In this document: piece by piece, positions 27,901 to 36,811 of the stretch
Numbering within the stretch: position 1 is the first letter of the stretch
How the letters are laid out: the number at the start of each line of letters is the position of its first letter
Assembly (NCBI RefSeq): GCF_002846575.1
Contig: NZ_PJND01000007.1
Span: 806,001 to 870,000, forward strand
DNA: 64,000 nt
Origin: Flavobacterium lindanitolerans
GTDB taxonomy: Bacteria > Bacteroidota > Bacteroidia > Flavobacteriales > Flavobacteriaceae
Reading direction: 5' to 3'
The notes under the pieces: model-generated
What the model saw: the letters and a program-made list of their open reading frames with translations, nothing else
What the model was told of the DNA's origin: nothing
The model's database searches: none
Translations under genes and position numbers: made by a program

Positions 27901-28608
27901 AGGATGTTCCTTAAGGATGCATTGGACAGTTATTTGATGGGAAGAACTTTTGAGAGCAAAAAAGAACAGCCGTTGATGTACAATGAAAATCAGCAATATA
28001 TCCACTACAACAAAGGTTCTTTGGTTTTATATGCCCTAAGCGACTACATAGGTGAAAAGAACATGAACAATGCCTTGAAAAAATACCGTGATAAAGTGGC
28101 TTATCAGGAAGCGCCATATACCAATTCGATAGAATTTGTTTCCTATCTGAATGAGGCAACTCCGGATTCCTTGAAATACATGATTAAGGATATGTTCGAA
28201 ACGATTACGCTCTATGATAACCGCATCAAGAATTTCTCTTCTAAAAAACTGCCAAATGGCAAATATGAAGTAACGATTGACGCGCTGGTAAGCAAATACC
28301 GTTCGGATGAAAAAGGAAAACGTTCTTTTAAAGATGAAAGTGGCAAAACACTTACGTATAAAGGTAAAGGCGATAAACATGCAATAGAATCGTATTCTTT
28401 AAATGATTATGTAGAGGTGGGTGTATTTGGTGAACAAACCGTAAAAGGTAAAGTCAAAGAAAAAGAACTCTATCTCAAAAAACATAAGATTACCCAAATT
28501 GACAATAAGTTTGTAATAATAGTTGATGAAAAACCTGTTGAGGTTGGAATTGACCCATACAACAAGCTTATCGATACCAATTCAAACGACAACAGGAGAA
28601 AGAACTAA
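24958..28608 (+). CDS. ABC permease fused to an M1-family metallopeptidase domain
   Basis: 1216 residues. The first roughly 600 contain two sets of about six transmembrane helices typical of ABC-2 permeases (FGMSFLFAAANFGVF, FLLPIIVGSSVYRDF, FLFAGILIHRADTTRM). From about residue 640 comes a soluble gluzincin domain with HEMAHQWW (H937, E938, H941) and the downstream glutamate in MSESLSEYSS; GFAQSFANTIPYSE is the substrate-side loop. This fusion is known in Bacteroidota as an ABC permease/M1 aminopeptidase. The peptidase presumably faces the periplasm; substrate unknown. It pairs with the ATPase at 24081. Confidence 0.9.
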   Translation: MFSTIFNFELKRWFRNPSFYIFAALFFGMSFLFAAANFGVFDDLTAARSSNAYANSPTALNGFINGMNVLIYFLLPIIVGSSVYRDFRFNMHTILFSYPFTKLDYIAGKFLSSLFVVILITLTIILGIVAASVLPWVNHDLLLPFNPVAYAQIYLIYVIPNLFFFGVLIFALVTISRNISVGFIGVILVLLLQVVLSSFTQDIDNRYVVALWEPFGMEAASYYTKYWTIAEQNENLLPFEGVIIYNRLIWMGISLVILGLLYYYFSFSQTALTIGKSKKGERAVKNNFGGITRIELPVVKFDFSNWQNLKTAWSLSNVDFKFILKNWAFIVISIVGLLFLLLVSISTGSIFGTDTYPVTWQMLEISGGSFSLFINVLTFLFAGILIHRADTTRMSHLIDVTPIPNWVLLFSKFLAIVKMQVALLILILVAGVLIQSYHGYYNFEIGHYLFELYGIKIFHFMAWAFMAVFIQTIFKNYLLGFFILMLLSIGIQFLSQIGIEQDIFRFNSDTGYAYSDMNGYGHSLNSYYLYKLYWNLLGIVLFCIALLFWKRGIPMSIKERFANARKRFSPKLAIPMIVALVGFLTIGSAIYYEDNVRNPYYSQKENEKQAVEWEKKYKKYEHYAQPRITDINVNMDIYPKSRDFKAKGYYFMKNKSKETIDSIFLNYNGFESKFKFNRETELVSKDTLFHFNIYRLKTPLAPGDSIKLEFEVYNKPNTFITSHSPVLENGTFINNSYFPSIGYSESGELWDDETRAKYGLKPKERMAKPTDSIARQNTYISNDADWVNFETTVSTSDDQIAIAPGYLEKQWKENGRNYFHYKMDQKMLNFYAYQSARYEVKKDKWKDVNIEIYYQKGHEYNIDRMIKGIKKSLEYYTENFGPYQHKQARIIEFPRTGGGFAQSFANTIPYSEAVGFIAHVKDEDENAVDYPFSITSHEMAHQWWAHQVIGANVQGATLMSESLSEYSSLKVLEHEYGKSQMRMFLKDALDSYLMGRTFESKKEQPLMYNENQQYIHYNKGSLVLYALSDYIGEKNMNNALKKYRDKVAYQEAPYTNSIEFVSYLNEATPDSLKYMIKDMFETITLYDNRIKNFSSKKLPNGKYEVTIDALVSKYRSDEKGKRSFKDESGKTLTYKGKGDKHAIESYSLNDYVEVGVFGEQTVKGKVKEKELYLKKHKITQIDNKFVIIVDEKPVEVGIDPYNKLIDTNSNDNRRKN

Positions 28609-28631
28609 AGAGTATATTTCCTGATAAAATA

Positions 28632-28666
28632 AGACCTGCAGCTCATTTTGACTGCAGGTTTTTTTA
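28632..28666 (+). terminator. Terminator of the ABC transporter operon
   Basis: ACCTGCAG (28634-28641) with CTGCAGGT (28652-28659) followed by a T7 run. Confidence 0.85.
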
Positions 28667-28767
28667 TGCCCGGAAAAAAAATAAAAAATTAAAAAATACT
28701 GCTGACAAACTGTTGTCACCAACCCCATTTACCTTTGACATGTAGAACAATAAAAAACAAAAAAATT

Positions 28768-29253
28768 ATGAATGCAACAGCTCAAGCACCACAGATTATC
28801 AGCAAAGACAATTTATTAAGACACTGGCAAGGACACCGCGCATTGACCCGTCGTGTCATCGAAGCTTTTCCTGAAAAAGAATTTTTCGAATTTTCAATTG
28901 GAGGGATGAGAACCTTTGCCCAACTGACGTCTGAACTTCTGGCAATCGCATCGCCTGCTTTGAAAGGAATAGTTGAACGCGACGAAAAGCCTTATGTAGA
29001 AAACATGGATAATGGAACCACCAAGGCAGATTATCTTCGCAAATGGGATGAAGCTACAGAAGAAATCAATAAAAACTGGAATTTATTGGATGTGGCAGAC
29101 TTTAACCAGAAATTCAATCTTTTCGGGCAGTATGAATTCCCGATTATTGACAATATTCTTTATTTTATTGATAACGAAATCCACCACAGAGGCCAAGGTT
29201 ATGTTTACCTGAGAGCCTTGAACATTGAACCGCCATTCTTCTGGGAAAGATAA
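28768..29253 (+). CDS. DinB-family protein
   Basis: 161 residues from ATG at 28768 (MNATAQAPQIISKD). Four-helix DinB/YfiT-like fold; the metal histidine motif near the C-terminus is ITDNEIHHRGQGYVYLR-like (EIHHRGQ), and HRALTRRVIEAFPEKEF marks helix 1. DinB proteins are presumed metal-dependent thiol transferases or hydrolases, with the reaction unknown for most. It converges on the WYL regulator at 29413-30375; such regulator/DinB pairs are common in Bacteroidota. Confidence 0.85.
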   Translation: MNATAQAPQIISKDNLLRHWQGHRALTRRVIEAFPEKEFFEFSIGGMRTFAQLTSELLAIASPALKGIVERDEKPYVENMDNGTTKADYLRKWDEATEEINKNWNLLDVADFNQKFNLFGQYEFPIIDNILYFIDNEIHHRGQGYVYLRALNIEPPFFWER

Positions 29254-29256
29254 TTT

Positions 29257-29385
29257 AAATGGTTGTCGGGAAGTTTACACCAGATAGGGAATGTTCAACA
29301 TGAACTTTGCGACTCTGAGGCCTTGCGTGAAATAGTGGCTCGCAAAGGCGCTAAGTAGCAAAACAAGGAAAAATATAAACTTATT
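29257..29385 (+). repeat. Dispersed 129-bp repeat, copy 1
   Basis: It aligns end to end with the reverse complement of 35836-35964. Shared words include AAATGG..TCGGGAAG at one end, TGTGAAATAGT or GCGTGAAATAGT and TCGCAAAG in the middle, and ATAAACTTATT at the other end. It contains the CTTTGCGACTCTG / CGCAAAGGCG inverted-repeat motif. It fills the space behind the DinB gene and has no reading frame. Confidence 0.7.
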
Positions 29386-29412
29386 GAAGTTGGCTTCTGA
29401 TAATCAACTAAT

Positions 29413-30375
29413 TTAAAGCCTTGAACGGGTTTTGGAAAGCAATTCCGAAACCCGTTCTTTTAATCTTTCAGGTTCCAAAATAGTGGCATAATCTCCATAC
29501 GACATATACCAGCGGGAAAATCCTTCTTCAATATCACGCGACATAAAAGTCATCTCAACATTGCCGTCATTTATTTCTTTTTGAGAAACAAATCCGTAAT
29601 GTTTTTTCTGCATAGCGATATACTTCGAGATTTTTTTCGGCACTACAATACGGACTTTAGTGGTGCTGTATTTTTGCATGTCATCCTGCAAATAAGTTTC
29701 CAAATCCGGATGTTCCAGAGAGAAAGGTTTGTCTGTTGGTTTGATTTGATGAATCCGGTCAGCCCTGAACTGCCTGTAATCATTCCGCAAATGGCAAAAT
29801 CCTAAGGTGTACCAGTTTTCATTTTCGTGAAAAACCCCAACGGGCTCAATAAGCCTTTCGGTAGGGACTTCCGCTTCTATGGCCAGATAGGTCAAAACAA
29901 CCTGCGTTTTTTCAGCAATACTTTTAAAAAGCAATGCCAGCGCATTGGGTGCTTTTTCATTAAACAACTTTCGGGCAGGCTGCATTAATACACTGGATTC
30001 AATTGTTGAAATCCAATCCTTATCCGAACTTTTCAATACGGCTTTCAGTTTAAAAGCTGCCGATGTATAATGGTTGTGGAGTTCCTTGTCTGTAAATTTT
30101 TCCATCAGTTTTTCAGCCGCAATAAAGCTGCTGGCTTCTTCGCGGGTAAACATAACGGGAGGCAGGCGATAGCCGTCGAGTAAGGAATAGCCAACACCGG
30201 CTTCGCTATAAATAGGCACGCCGGAAGCCTCAAGAGTACGGATGTCTCTATAGATGGTGCGCAGGCTCACTTCAAAACGGTCTGCAAGTTCCTGAGCCCG
30301 GATAATTTTTTTGGACTGTAATTGGATTAGGATTGCTACAATCCTGTCAAATCTTTTTGGAGACTCATCCATCAT
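29413..30375 (-). CDS. YafY-type HTH/WYL-domain transcriptional regulator
   Basis: 320 residues from ATG at 30375 (MMDESPKRFDRIVAIL); the frame opens 7 codons earlier. N-terminal HTH_11-type winged helix (about 5-60; AQELADRFEVSLRTIYRDIRTLE) with the linker SEAGVGYSLLDGYRLPP, then a WYL domain (about 140-220; ENWYTLGFCHLRNDYRQFRADRI). WYL domains sense nucleic acids or small ligands in defence and stress systems. The adjacent DinB gene is the likely partner or target; no operator was identified. Confidence 0.88.
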   Translation of the reverse strand: MMDESPKRFDRIVAILIQLQSKKIIRAQELADRFEVSLRTIYRDIRTLEASGVPIYSEAGVGYSLLDGYRLPPVMFTREEASSFIAAEKLMEKFTDKELHNHYTSAAFKLKAVLKSSDKDWISTIESSVLMQPARKLFNEKAPNALALLFKSIAEKTQVVLTYLAIEAEVPTERLIEPVGVFHENENWYTLGFCHLRNDYRQFRADRIHQIKPTDKPFSLEHPDLETYLQDDMQKYSTTKVRIVVPKKISKYIAMQKKHYGFVSQKEINDGNVEMTFMSRDIEEGFSRWYMSYGDYATILEPERLKERVSELLSKTRSRL

Positions 30376-30407
30376 AATTGAAAAACTATTAACCAAAGAT
30401 ACATTAA

Positions 30408-30446
30408 AACAAAAAACCCCGACAACTTTCGTTATCGAGGTTTTTC
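30408..30446 (-). terminator. Terminator of lepA
   Basis: Read on the minus strand, a 10-bp stem (30440-30431 with 30426-30417, including G-U pairs) closed by a GAAA tetraloop and followed by U6. Confidence 0.8.
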
Positions 30447-30459
30447 TTTATTTTTAAAA

Positions 30460-32256
30460 CTAGTCGTTCAGTTTCAAAACCGCCATAAAAGCTTCCTGCG
30501 GAATTTCAACGTTTCCTACCTGTCTCATACGTTTTTTACCTTTTTTCTGTTTTTCCAACAGTTTTCGCTTACGGGAAATATCTCCACCATAACATTTTGC
30601 AGTAACGTCTTTTCTTAACGCTTTGATAGTTTCACGTGCAATAATTTTAGCCCCAATTGCTGCCTGGATTGGAATGTCAAATTGTTGTCTTGGAATCAAC
30701 TCACGTAACTTTTCGGTCATTTTTTTACCAATATTGTAGGCGTTGTCCTCGTGGATTAAGGCAGAAAGGGCATCTACGCCTTGTGCATTCAATAAAACGT
30801 CCAGCTTGACCAGTTTCGAAGTTCTCATTCCTATTGGCGAATAATCAAAGGATGCATATCCTTTTGAGATTGTTTTCAAACGGTCATAAAAATCAAATAC
30901 AATTTCAGCCAGAGGCATGTCGAATGAAAGTTCAACACGGTCTGTAGTCAGGTAAGTCTGGTTCGTAATCACACCACGCTTTTCGATACACAGCGACATT
31001 ACGTTTCCAACAAAGTCTGATTTGGTAATGATGGTTGCTTTGATATATGGTTCTTCAACACGGTCCAGTTTGGATGGTTCCGGAAGGTCTGAAGGGTTGT
31101 TAACCACAATGCCTTTTTCCGGTTCCTTTTTGGTATAAGCCAGATAAGAAACGTTAGGAACGGTGGTGATTACGGTCATGTTGAATTCGCGTTCCAATCG
31201 CTCCTGTATGATTTCCATGTGCAACATTCCCAGGAATCCGCAACGGAAACCAAATCCTAATGCGGCAGAACTTTCAGGAGTAAAGACTAGGGAAGCATCA
31301 TTCAGCTGCAATTTTTCCATTGAAGCCCTCAAATCTTCATAATCTTCCGTGTCAACAGGATAAATTCCGGCGAAAACCATCGGTTTCACGTCTTCAAATC
31401 CTGTAATCATATTGGTGGTAGGTGTTTTTGCATCGGTCAATGTATCACCTACTTTTACTTCTTTTGCTTCTTTGATTCCGGAAATCAGATAACCAACATC
31501 ACCTGCGGAAATCATAGGTTTTGGAACCTGATTTAATTTCAACGTACCAATTTCGTCAGCAAAATATTCATTTCCGGTAGCCATGAATTTAATTTTCTGG
31601 CCTTTTTTAATTTGTCCGTTAATAATTCTAAAGATTACCTCAATACCTCGGAAAGGATTGTAGACAGAATCAAAAATCAATGCCTGCAATGGCTCTTCTG
31701 GGTCTCCTTTAGGAGGGGGAACTCTTTCAATAATTGCAGCCAGAATATTTTCCACACCAAATCCGGTTTTTCCTGAAGCATGTATGATTTCTTCCAGTTT
31801 GCATCCTAACAGGTCCACAATATCATCGCTTACTTCTTCAGGATTGGCACTTGGAAGGTCAACTTTGTTCAATACAGGAATAATTTCCAAATCGTTTTCT
31901 AAAGCCAGGTAAAGATTTGAAATGGTCTGTGCCTGTATGCTTTGTGCTGCGTCAACAATCAAAAGCGCACCTTCACAAGCCGCAATCGAACGGGAAACTT
32001 CATATGAAAAGTCCACGTGTCCCGGAGTATCAATAAGGTTCAGGATATAATCCTCACCTTTATAGTGGTATTCCATCTGGATAGCGTGGCTTTTTATCGT
32101 AATGCCTCGTTCGCGTTCAAGATCCATATTGTCAAGCAACTGGGCTTTCTCCTCGCGGGCAGATACCGTTCTTGTTGCGCTTAGCAAACGGTCGGCAAGT
32201 GTGCTTTTCCCGTGGTCAATATGTGCAATAATGCAAAAATTCCTAATATGTTTCAT
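30460..32256 (-). CDS. lepA: Elongation factor 4 (back-translocating GTPase LepA)
   Basis: 598 residues, the standard LepA length. G1 AHIDHGKST near the N-terminus, RGITIK (G2), DTPGHVDF (G3) and NKVDLPSA (G4), then EF-G-like domains and the LepA-specific C-terminal domain ([27 protein letters not shown]). It acts on ribosomes during stress or initiation. A possible minus-strand -7 element TATATTTG lies at 32365-32372. Confidence 0.97.
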   Translation of the reverse strand: MKHIRNFCIIAHIDHGKSTLADRLLSATRTVSAREEKAQLLDNMDLERERGITIKSHAIQMEYHYKGEDYILNLIDTPGHVDFSYEVSRSIAACEGALLIVDAAQSIQAQTISNLYLALENDLEIIPVLNKVDLPSANPEEVSDDIVDLLGCKLEEIIHASGKTGFGVENILAAIIERVPPPKGDPEEPLQALIFDSVYNPFRGIEVIFRIINGQIKKGQKIKFMATGNEYFADEIGTLKLNQVPKPMISAGDVGYLISGIKEAKEVKVGDTLTDAKTPTTNMITGFEDVKPMVFAGIYPVDTEDYEDLRASMEKLQLNDASLVFTPESSAALGFGFRCGFLGMLHMEIIQERLEREFNMTVITTVPNVSYLAYTKKEPEKGIVVNNPSDLPEPSKLDRVEEPYIKATIITKSDFVGNVMSLCIEKRGVITNQTYLTTDRVELSFDMPLAEIVFDFYDRLKTISKGYASFDYSPIGMRTSKLVKLDVLLNAQGVDALSALIHEDNAYNIGKKMTEKLRELIPRQQFDIPIQAAIGAKIIARETIKALRKDVTAKCYGGDISRKRKLLEKQKKGKKRMRQVGNVEIPQEAFMAVLKLND

Positions 32257-32532
32257 CTTCTTTTTATATCAATTTTATTGAGGTAATAACCTCCATCCCG
32301 GCTTTAAGGCAGGATTTTCCTTCGTTCTCCGCTTTTATTTCCTTAAAGATAAGGAATTAATCGGCAAATATAGTTTTTTAGTTTTTAAGTTAAAAGCGGA
32401 TTTTTAGGGAAAAATTGGGTGCTGTTTTAGAAGAAAATCAAGACTCTTAAATCTGCGTTAAAAGGAAAATTCTTATGGAAAAATTTTAATCCGAAAAATA
32501 AATTTTCTATATTTAGTAAAAAGAATAGCCCT

Positions 32533-34107
32533 ATGAAAAAGATAATTCCAATACTGTTACTCTGTTGCATATCTATTATTTTGGTTGCATCCTGCAAGAA
32601 GAAAGATAAAGACCTTTCAGGAGTTGATGTGCATGAAGAAGAAAACGTAATTCCTTTTGATAGTACCCAAATTGCAGGTTTCTTTACGAAATATCCTGAT
32701 TTTAAAGCTTTTCAGCCGGAAATTAAGGAACTGTATAAGAAACATGATTACCATTACATTTGGTATGACCGTGGCGGACTGATTGAATTTGCAGAAGCGC
32801 TGTATGACAAGGTCAATCAGATTAAGTCAGAAGGAGTTCAGAGTCAACTGCCTTATAAGCAACAAATCAATGACATATTTTATGAGGCAAAAGAAAAAGG
32901 CGGGCCGGATTTGACTTCGGAACTGCTTATTTCATCAATGTATTTTTTCTATGCCAAGAATGTGCTGGAGGGATTAGATCCTAAAGAGAGTAAAGAAACC
33001 GGCTGGTATTTGCCTCGTGAAAAAGTTTCTTATGTTACCTATCTGGATACATTAATGAAAGACCCGAATCTTCTGAAAAAACACGATTCCGAGTTGCTGC
33101 CATTGTATTATGATTTGAAAAAAGGATTGCAAAAATATACTGAAATAGAAGAAAAAGGCGGTTGGGGTACAATTGAAATGGAAGCGGGTGTCAAGTCGCT
33201 TAAACCCGGAGACAGCTCCAAAACAATTGCGGAAGTCAGAAAAAGACTTTTTATTTCGGGCGATTTGAGTAAGGATTCCGGAAATAGCCAATACGACGAT
33301 GAACTATTGCAGGCTTTGATGAGCTACAAAAAAAGAAATTCCCGTGAAATGGACAACCTGATTACGCCGGATTTGATAAAGCACCTGAATGTTCCCGTAC
33401 AGGAAAGAATTAAGGCAATTGTAGTGAATATGGAGCGTTGCCGCTGGATTTCTACAGACCTAACGAAAGGAGGTGAATATATTGCGGTTAATATTCCTTC
33501 GTATAGGATGAGGTATTTTAAAGACAATAAAATGAGATTGGAATCTAATGTGGTAGTAGGAAAAGAAATGAATAAGACTATTGTCTTTAGCGGGCAGATG
33601 AGCTATCTCGTTTTTAGCCCCTACTGGAATATCCCGAAAAGCATTATCGAAAAAGAGATAAAGCCTGGAATGGCAAAAGACAAAAATTATTTGGCAAACC
33701 ATAATATGGAATGGAACAATGGAAGAGTTCGCCAGAAACCGGGTAATAAAAACTCACTCGGACTCGTGAAATTCATGTTTCCTAATTCCAATAACATCTA
33801 CCTCCATGACAGTCCGGCCAAAAGCCTTTTTAATAAAGAAAACAGGGCATTTAGCCATGGATGTGTTCGCGTGCAAAAAGCGAGAGATTTGGCGGTGGCC
33901 ATTTTGGAAGATGATAAAAACTGGACACCCCAAAAAATAGATAAGGCAATGCATGCCGGAAAAGAAAACAGTTATACGCTCAAGAAAAAAATTCCGGTTT
34001 ATATTGCTTATTTTACCGCATTCGCAGATGAAAATGGCATGATTGGTTTTTTTGATGATGTTTACAACAGAGACGCGAGGCTGGCTTCATTGCTTTATAA
34101 GTCATGA
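32533..34107 (+). CDS. L,D-transpeptidase lipoprotein (YcbB-like)
   Basis: 524 residues with a lipoprotein signal (ISIILVASCKKKDKDLSG). The middle contains an YcbB-type scaffold and a peptidoglycan-binding-like segment (RKRLFISGDLSKDS). The C-terminal YkuD catalytic domain has IYLHDSPAKSLFNKENRAFSHGCVRVQKA, with the active cysteine in SHGCVRV. It would form 3-3 cross-links or anchor lipoproteins in peptidoglycan. A -7-like TATATTTA is at 32508-32515. It is a single gene. Confidence 0.9.
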   Translation: MKKIIPILLLCCISIILVASCKKKDKDLSGVDVHEEENVIPFDSTQIAGFFTKYPDFKAFQPEIKELYKKHDYHYIWYDRGGLIEFAEALYDKVNQIKSEGVQSQLPYKQQINDIFYEAKEKGGPDLTSELLISSMYFFYAKNVLEGLDPKESKETGWYLPREKVSYVTYLDTLMKDPNLLKKHDSELLPLYYDLKKGLQKYTEIEEKGGWGTIEMEAGVKSLKPGDSSKTIAEVRKRLFISGDLSKDSGNSQYDDELLQALMSYKKRNSREMDNLITPDLIKHLNVPVQERIKAIVVNMERCRWISTDLTKGGEYIAVNIPSYRMRYFKDNKMRLESNVVVGKEMNKTIVFSGQMSYLVFSPYWNIPKSIIEKEIKPGMAKDKNYLANHNMEWNNGRVRQKPGNKNSLGLVKFMFPNSNNIYLHDSPAKSLFNKENRAFSHGCVRVQKARDLAVAILEDDKNWTPQKIDKAMHAGKENSYTLKKKIPVYIAYFTAFADENGMIGFFDDVYNRDARLASLLYKS

Positions 34108-34123
34108 AAACAATAAAAACAGG

Positions 34124-34152
34124 GGCCGTACTGTAAAGTGCGGTCTTTTTTT
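34124..34152 (+). terminator. Terminator of the L,D-transpeptidase gene
   Basis: GGCCGTACT (34124-34132) pairs with AGTGCGGTC (34137-34145), then T7. Confidence 0.8.
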
Positions 34153-34229
34153 GTTTTAAATAGGATGGGAATCAAGTTTTTTCCTAATTTTACAAGACCC
34201 AAACATTATGTCCCAACATAATACCTACT

Positions 34230-34679
34230 ATGAAAAAACAAAATTTAGCCATTGCCCTTTTGGACGATGACCAGGAAGAGCACCTGCTTTTTAAAGAAGT
34301 AGCCGATGATTTCAGTGAAATAAAGTCAGTGCTTTCTTTTGCCAAAGGAAAAGAAATGCTGGATTATCTCGGTGGTAAAGATAAAAATGTCATTCCCGAC
34401 ATCCTGTTTTTAGACCTTAACATGCCCATACTCTCAGGACTGGATTGCCTTATTGAAATCCGAAAAAAAGAAGAGTATAAAAACCTTCCCATTGTTATCT
34501 ATTCTACCTCTTCTTCAGAAAAAGATAAAGAAGTGACCTATCGGAATGGAGCCAATCTCTATGTCAACAAACCGATTGAGTTTTCGGATATGAAAAAAAT
34601 CTTTATGGAAGTCCTGAAAATCAATTGGAAAGAACGCTCCGGAGCATTCAATTTCCAGAATTTTTTTCTCTCTGTTTAG
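34230..34679 (+). CDS. Single-domain CheY-like response regulator
   Basis: 149 residues, a receiver domain only. Acidic pocket LLDDDQEE, phospho-acceptor Asp in LFLDLNMPILSGLD, Ser/Thr in YSTSSS and switch Lys in YVNKPIEF. No output domain, so it acts by protein interaction. Such receivers follow phosphorelays or phytochrome-like kinases in Bacteroidota; no cognate kinase is adjacent. Isolated between terminated genes. Confidence 0.9.
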   Translation: MKKQNLAIALLDDDQEEHLLFKEVADDFSEIKSVLSFAKGKEMLDYLGGKDKNVIPDILFLDLNMPILSGLDCLIEIRKKEEYKNLPIVIYSTSSSEKDKEVTYRNGANLYVNKPIEFSDMKKIFMEVLKINWKERSGAFNFQNFFLSV

Positions 34680-34757
34680 GACTGTTCTGCTGTTGAAGAA
34701 TAAGGCTTTAAAGTTTTATTAATCAAAATTTTGTAATTTTGCCGCAAAATGAAGAAG

Positions 34758-35750
34758 ATGGTCAAGATTGGCAAAATAGAATTACCTGATTTTCCTCTGT
34801 TGTTGGCACCTATGGAAGACGTGAGCGACCCTCCGTTTCGCCGTTTGTGTAAGCTGCATGGAGCAGACCTGATGTACAGTGAATTTATTTCGTCAGAAGG
34901 TTTGATTCGTGATGCTATCAAAAGCCGTCAAAAACTGGATATTTTTGATTACGAAAGACCGGTAGGCATTCAGATTTTTGGAGGTGATGAGGAAGCAATG
35001 GCACTTTCTGCAAAAATAGTAGAAACTGTCCGTCCGGATTTGGTTGATATTAATTTTGGATGTCCTGTCAAAAAAGTGGTATGTAAAGGAGCCGGTGCCG
35101 GAGTGTTGAAAGATGTAGATTTGATGGTGCGCCTGACAAAGGCCGTGATTAAAAGCACCAGTCTTCCCGTAACGGTAAAAACAAGGTTAGGTTGGGATGA
35201 AAATTCAATCAATATTGACGAGGTTGCAGAAAGATTACAGGATGTTGGAGTACAGGCCCTGACAGTTCATGCCCGAACAAGAGCCCAGATGTATAAAGGG
35301 CATTCCGACTGGACACATATTGAGCGAATCAAAAACAATCCAAGAATTACGATGCCCATTTTTGGGAATGGAGATATCGATTCTCCGGAAAAAGCTTTGG
35401 AATATAAGAATAGGTTTGGATTGGATGGTATGATGATAGGCCGGGCTGCGATTGGATACCCTTGGATTTTTAACGAAATCAAACATTACTTTAAAACGGG
35501 TGAAAAATTACCACAGCCTACAATGGAAGATAGGGTTGAAGCGGCAAGAAATCACCTGACCTGGTCCATGGACTGGAAAGGCGAGCGTGTCGGTATTGTT
35601 GAAATGAGAAGACACTATACTAATTATTTCAAAGGCATAGCCGGATTTAAAGAATATAAGCAAAGGCTAGTAACAACAGATGATGCTGATGGTCTTTTCA
35701 AAACATTGGATGAAATCCAGGAAGTTTTTGGAGGCTATCAATTTGTATAA
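34758..35750 (+). CDS. dusB: tRNA-dihydrouridine synthase
   Basis: 330 residues from ATG at 34758 (MVKIGKIELPDFPLLLAPMEDV); an ATG at 34749 is also possible. FMN-dependent reduction of uridine in the tRNA D-loop. Motifs: APMEDVSDPPFRRL, NFGCPVKKVVCKGAGAG with the catalytic Cys, VTVKTRLGWD, TVHARTRAQMYKG and GNGDIDSPEKAL. A -7 element TAATTTTG ends at 34741, so the mRNA would have almost no leader. Confidence 0.93.
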   Translation: MVKIGKIELPDFPLLLAPMEDVSDPPFRRLCKLHGADLMYSEFISSEGLIRDAIKSRQKLDIFDYERPVGIQIFGGDEEAMALSAKIVETVRPDLVDINFGCPVKKVVCKGAGAGVLKDVDLMVRLTKAVIKSTSLPVTVKTRLGWDENSINIDEVAERLQDVGVQALTVHARTRAQMYKGHSDWTHIERIKNNPRITMPIFGNGDIDSPEKALEYKNRFGLDGMMIGRAAIGYPWIFNEIKHYFKTGEKLPQPTMEDRVEAARNHLTWSMDWKGERVGIVEMRRHYTNYFKGIAGFKEYKQRLVTTDDADGLFKTLDEIQEVFGGYQFV

Positions 35751-35756
35751 TAAACT

Positions 35757-35788
35757 AATCCGAAGAGAATTCTTCGGATTTTTTTTGA
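35757..35788 (+). terminator. Terminator of dusB
   Basis: AATCCGAAGA (35757-35766), GAAT loop, TCTTCGGATT (35771-35780), then T6. Confidence 0.85.
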
Positions 35789-35835
35789 ATAAATTTTATT
35801 GATTATCTGATACCTTATACCCAAAAACAAACCCG

Positions 35836-35964
35836 AATAAGTTTATGTCTTTTTTTGCTTTGTGGCTTTGCGAACTATTTCACACAAAGACGCAGAGCCG
35901 CTAAATCCCTGCTAATAGAATATTGAGCGTTACTATCAGGTTTGAGGCTTCCCGATAGCCATTT
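35836..35964 (-). repeat. Dispersed 129-bp repeat, copy 2 (inverted)
   Basis: Reverse complement aligns with 29257-29385; both copies measure 129 bp. Here it lies between the ends of dusB and the XRE regulator gene. No reading frame. Confidence 0.7.
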
Positions 35965-35977
35965 GAATTTTGAAGGC

Positions 35978-36715
35978 TTAATTGTTTTTGTTTAATAATG
36001 CCAGAGCGCTTTCTAAAATTGCAACGCGCTGTTCCAAAGTATTTTCTTGCGGCAGGGTATGCTGAAAAATGTGTAAAACCTTCCAGGTTAAGAGAACATC
36101 TTCTGTGCTTACTTCAATATCCTTAAATTCTGAATTATTGGCTTTTAAAATTATCCTGCCGTTACTGAAATAGATTTTTCTAAAAAGGATGTATTCTTTT
36201 GTGGCCACAACAACAAGGCTGCCGTCAGCTAAAGGCTGCTGGATGGTTATCTTCTCGCCAACAATAATATCTTTTGGAAGAAACAGGCCCGATATGCCGG
36301 CCATGGAATTATCCGTTAATACAAAAGCGGTTTTGTTTTCAGGGCTTACTGTTGGAATTGTTAGTTGAGGGAGGTTGATTTCTTTCCTATTCGTCAGAGC
36401 TAATAAATAATCTGATTTCATTCCTTCCATCACGCAAGGTATCCCTTCTGTTTTTACTTTTTTAGGTACGGCCGGACTTGTGGTAATAGTTTCGTTGAAT
36501 TTTAGCAGACGGTTTACTGTAAGTTCTTTTGTGAGCAAATCTTCAATATCAATGCTAAAATGATTAGCAATTTTTATCACAGTATCCATTTTAGGGTTAC
36601 TTCTGCCTTCTTCATAAGCACCAAGCGTGGCCCTCTTTAAATCAAACATTTCAGCAAACTGTAATTGACTGAGGCCATGCACGCTTCTTATCTTTTTTAT
36701 ATTTTTCCCAAACAT
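35978..36715 (-). CDS. XRE-family regulator with LexA/S24-like C-terminal domain
   Basis: 245 residues. Residues about 3-60 are an XRE HTH (IKKIRSVHGLSQLQFAEMFDLKRATLGAYEEGRSNPKMDT). Residues about 120-225 look like a LexA-type S24 fold (VLTDNSMAGISGLFLPKDIIVGEKI, GSLVVVATKEYILFRKI), with Ser in DNSM and a candidate Lys in LFRK. I see no clear Ala-Gly self-cleavage pair, so cleavage is uncertain. It is divergent from the PspA/flotillin cluster, with TTAGCAAAT repeats in between, so it probably represses itself and that cluster. Confidence 0.85.
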   Translation of the reverse strand: MFGKNIKKIRSVHGLSQLQFAEMFDLKRATLGAYEEGRSNPKMDTVIKIANHFSIDIEDLLTKELTVNRLLKFNETITTSPAVPKKVKTEGIPCVMEGMKSDYLLALTNRKEINLPQLTIPTVSPENKTAFVLTDNSMAGISGLFLPKDIIVGEKITIQQPLADGSLVVVATKEYILFRKIYFSNGRIILKANNSEFKDIEVSTEDVLLTWKVLHIFQHTLPQENTLEQRVAILESALALLNKNN

Positions 36716-36811
36716 ATCTGCTAAAAATTGCTAAAATTATTTGCAAATTAAAATTGTTGTTTTATATTTGCGCTAATACTTTTAGCAAATATAGTATATT
36801 TAGCAAATTAA
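36716..36811 (+). promoter_or_regulatory. Promoter and operator region of the PspA/flotillin cluster
   Basis: TTTG at 36740-36743, 19 bp, TATATTTG at 36763-36770. Repeats of the word TTAGCAAAT (36782-36790 and 36800-36808) plus ATTTGCGCTAA (36766-36776) and GCTAAAATTATTTGC upstream overlap or follow the promoter. This fits repression by the adjacent XRE protein (inference). Confidence 0.6.
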
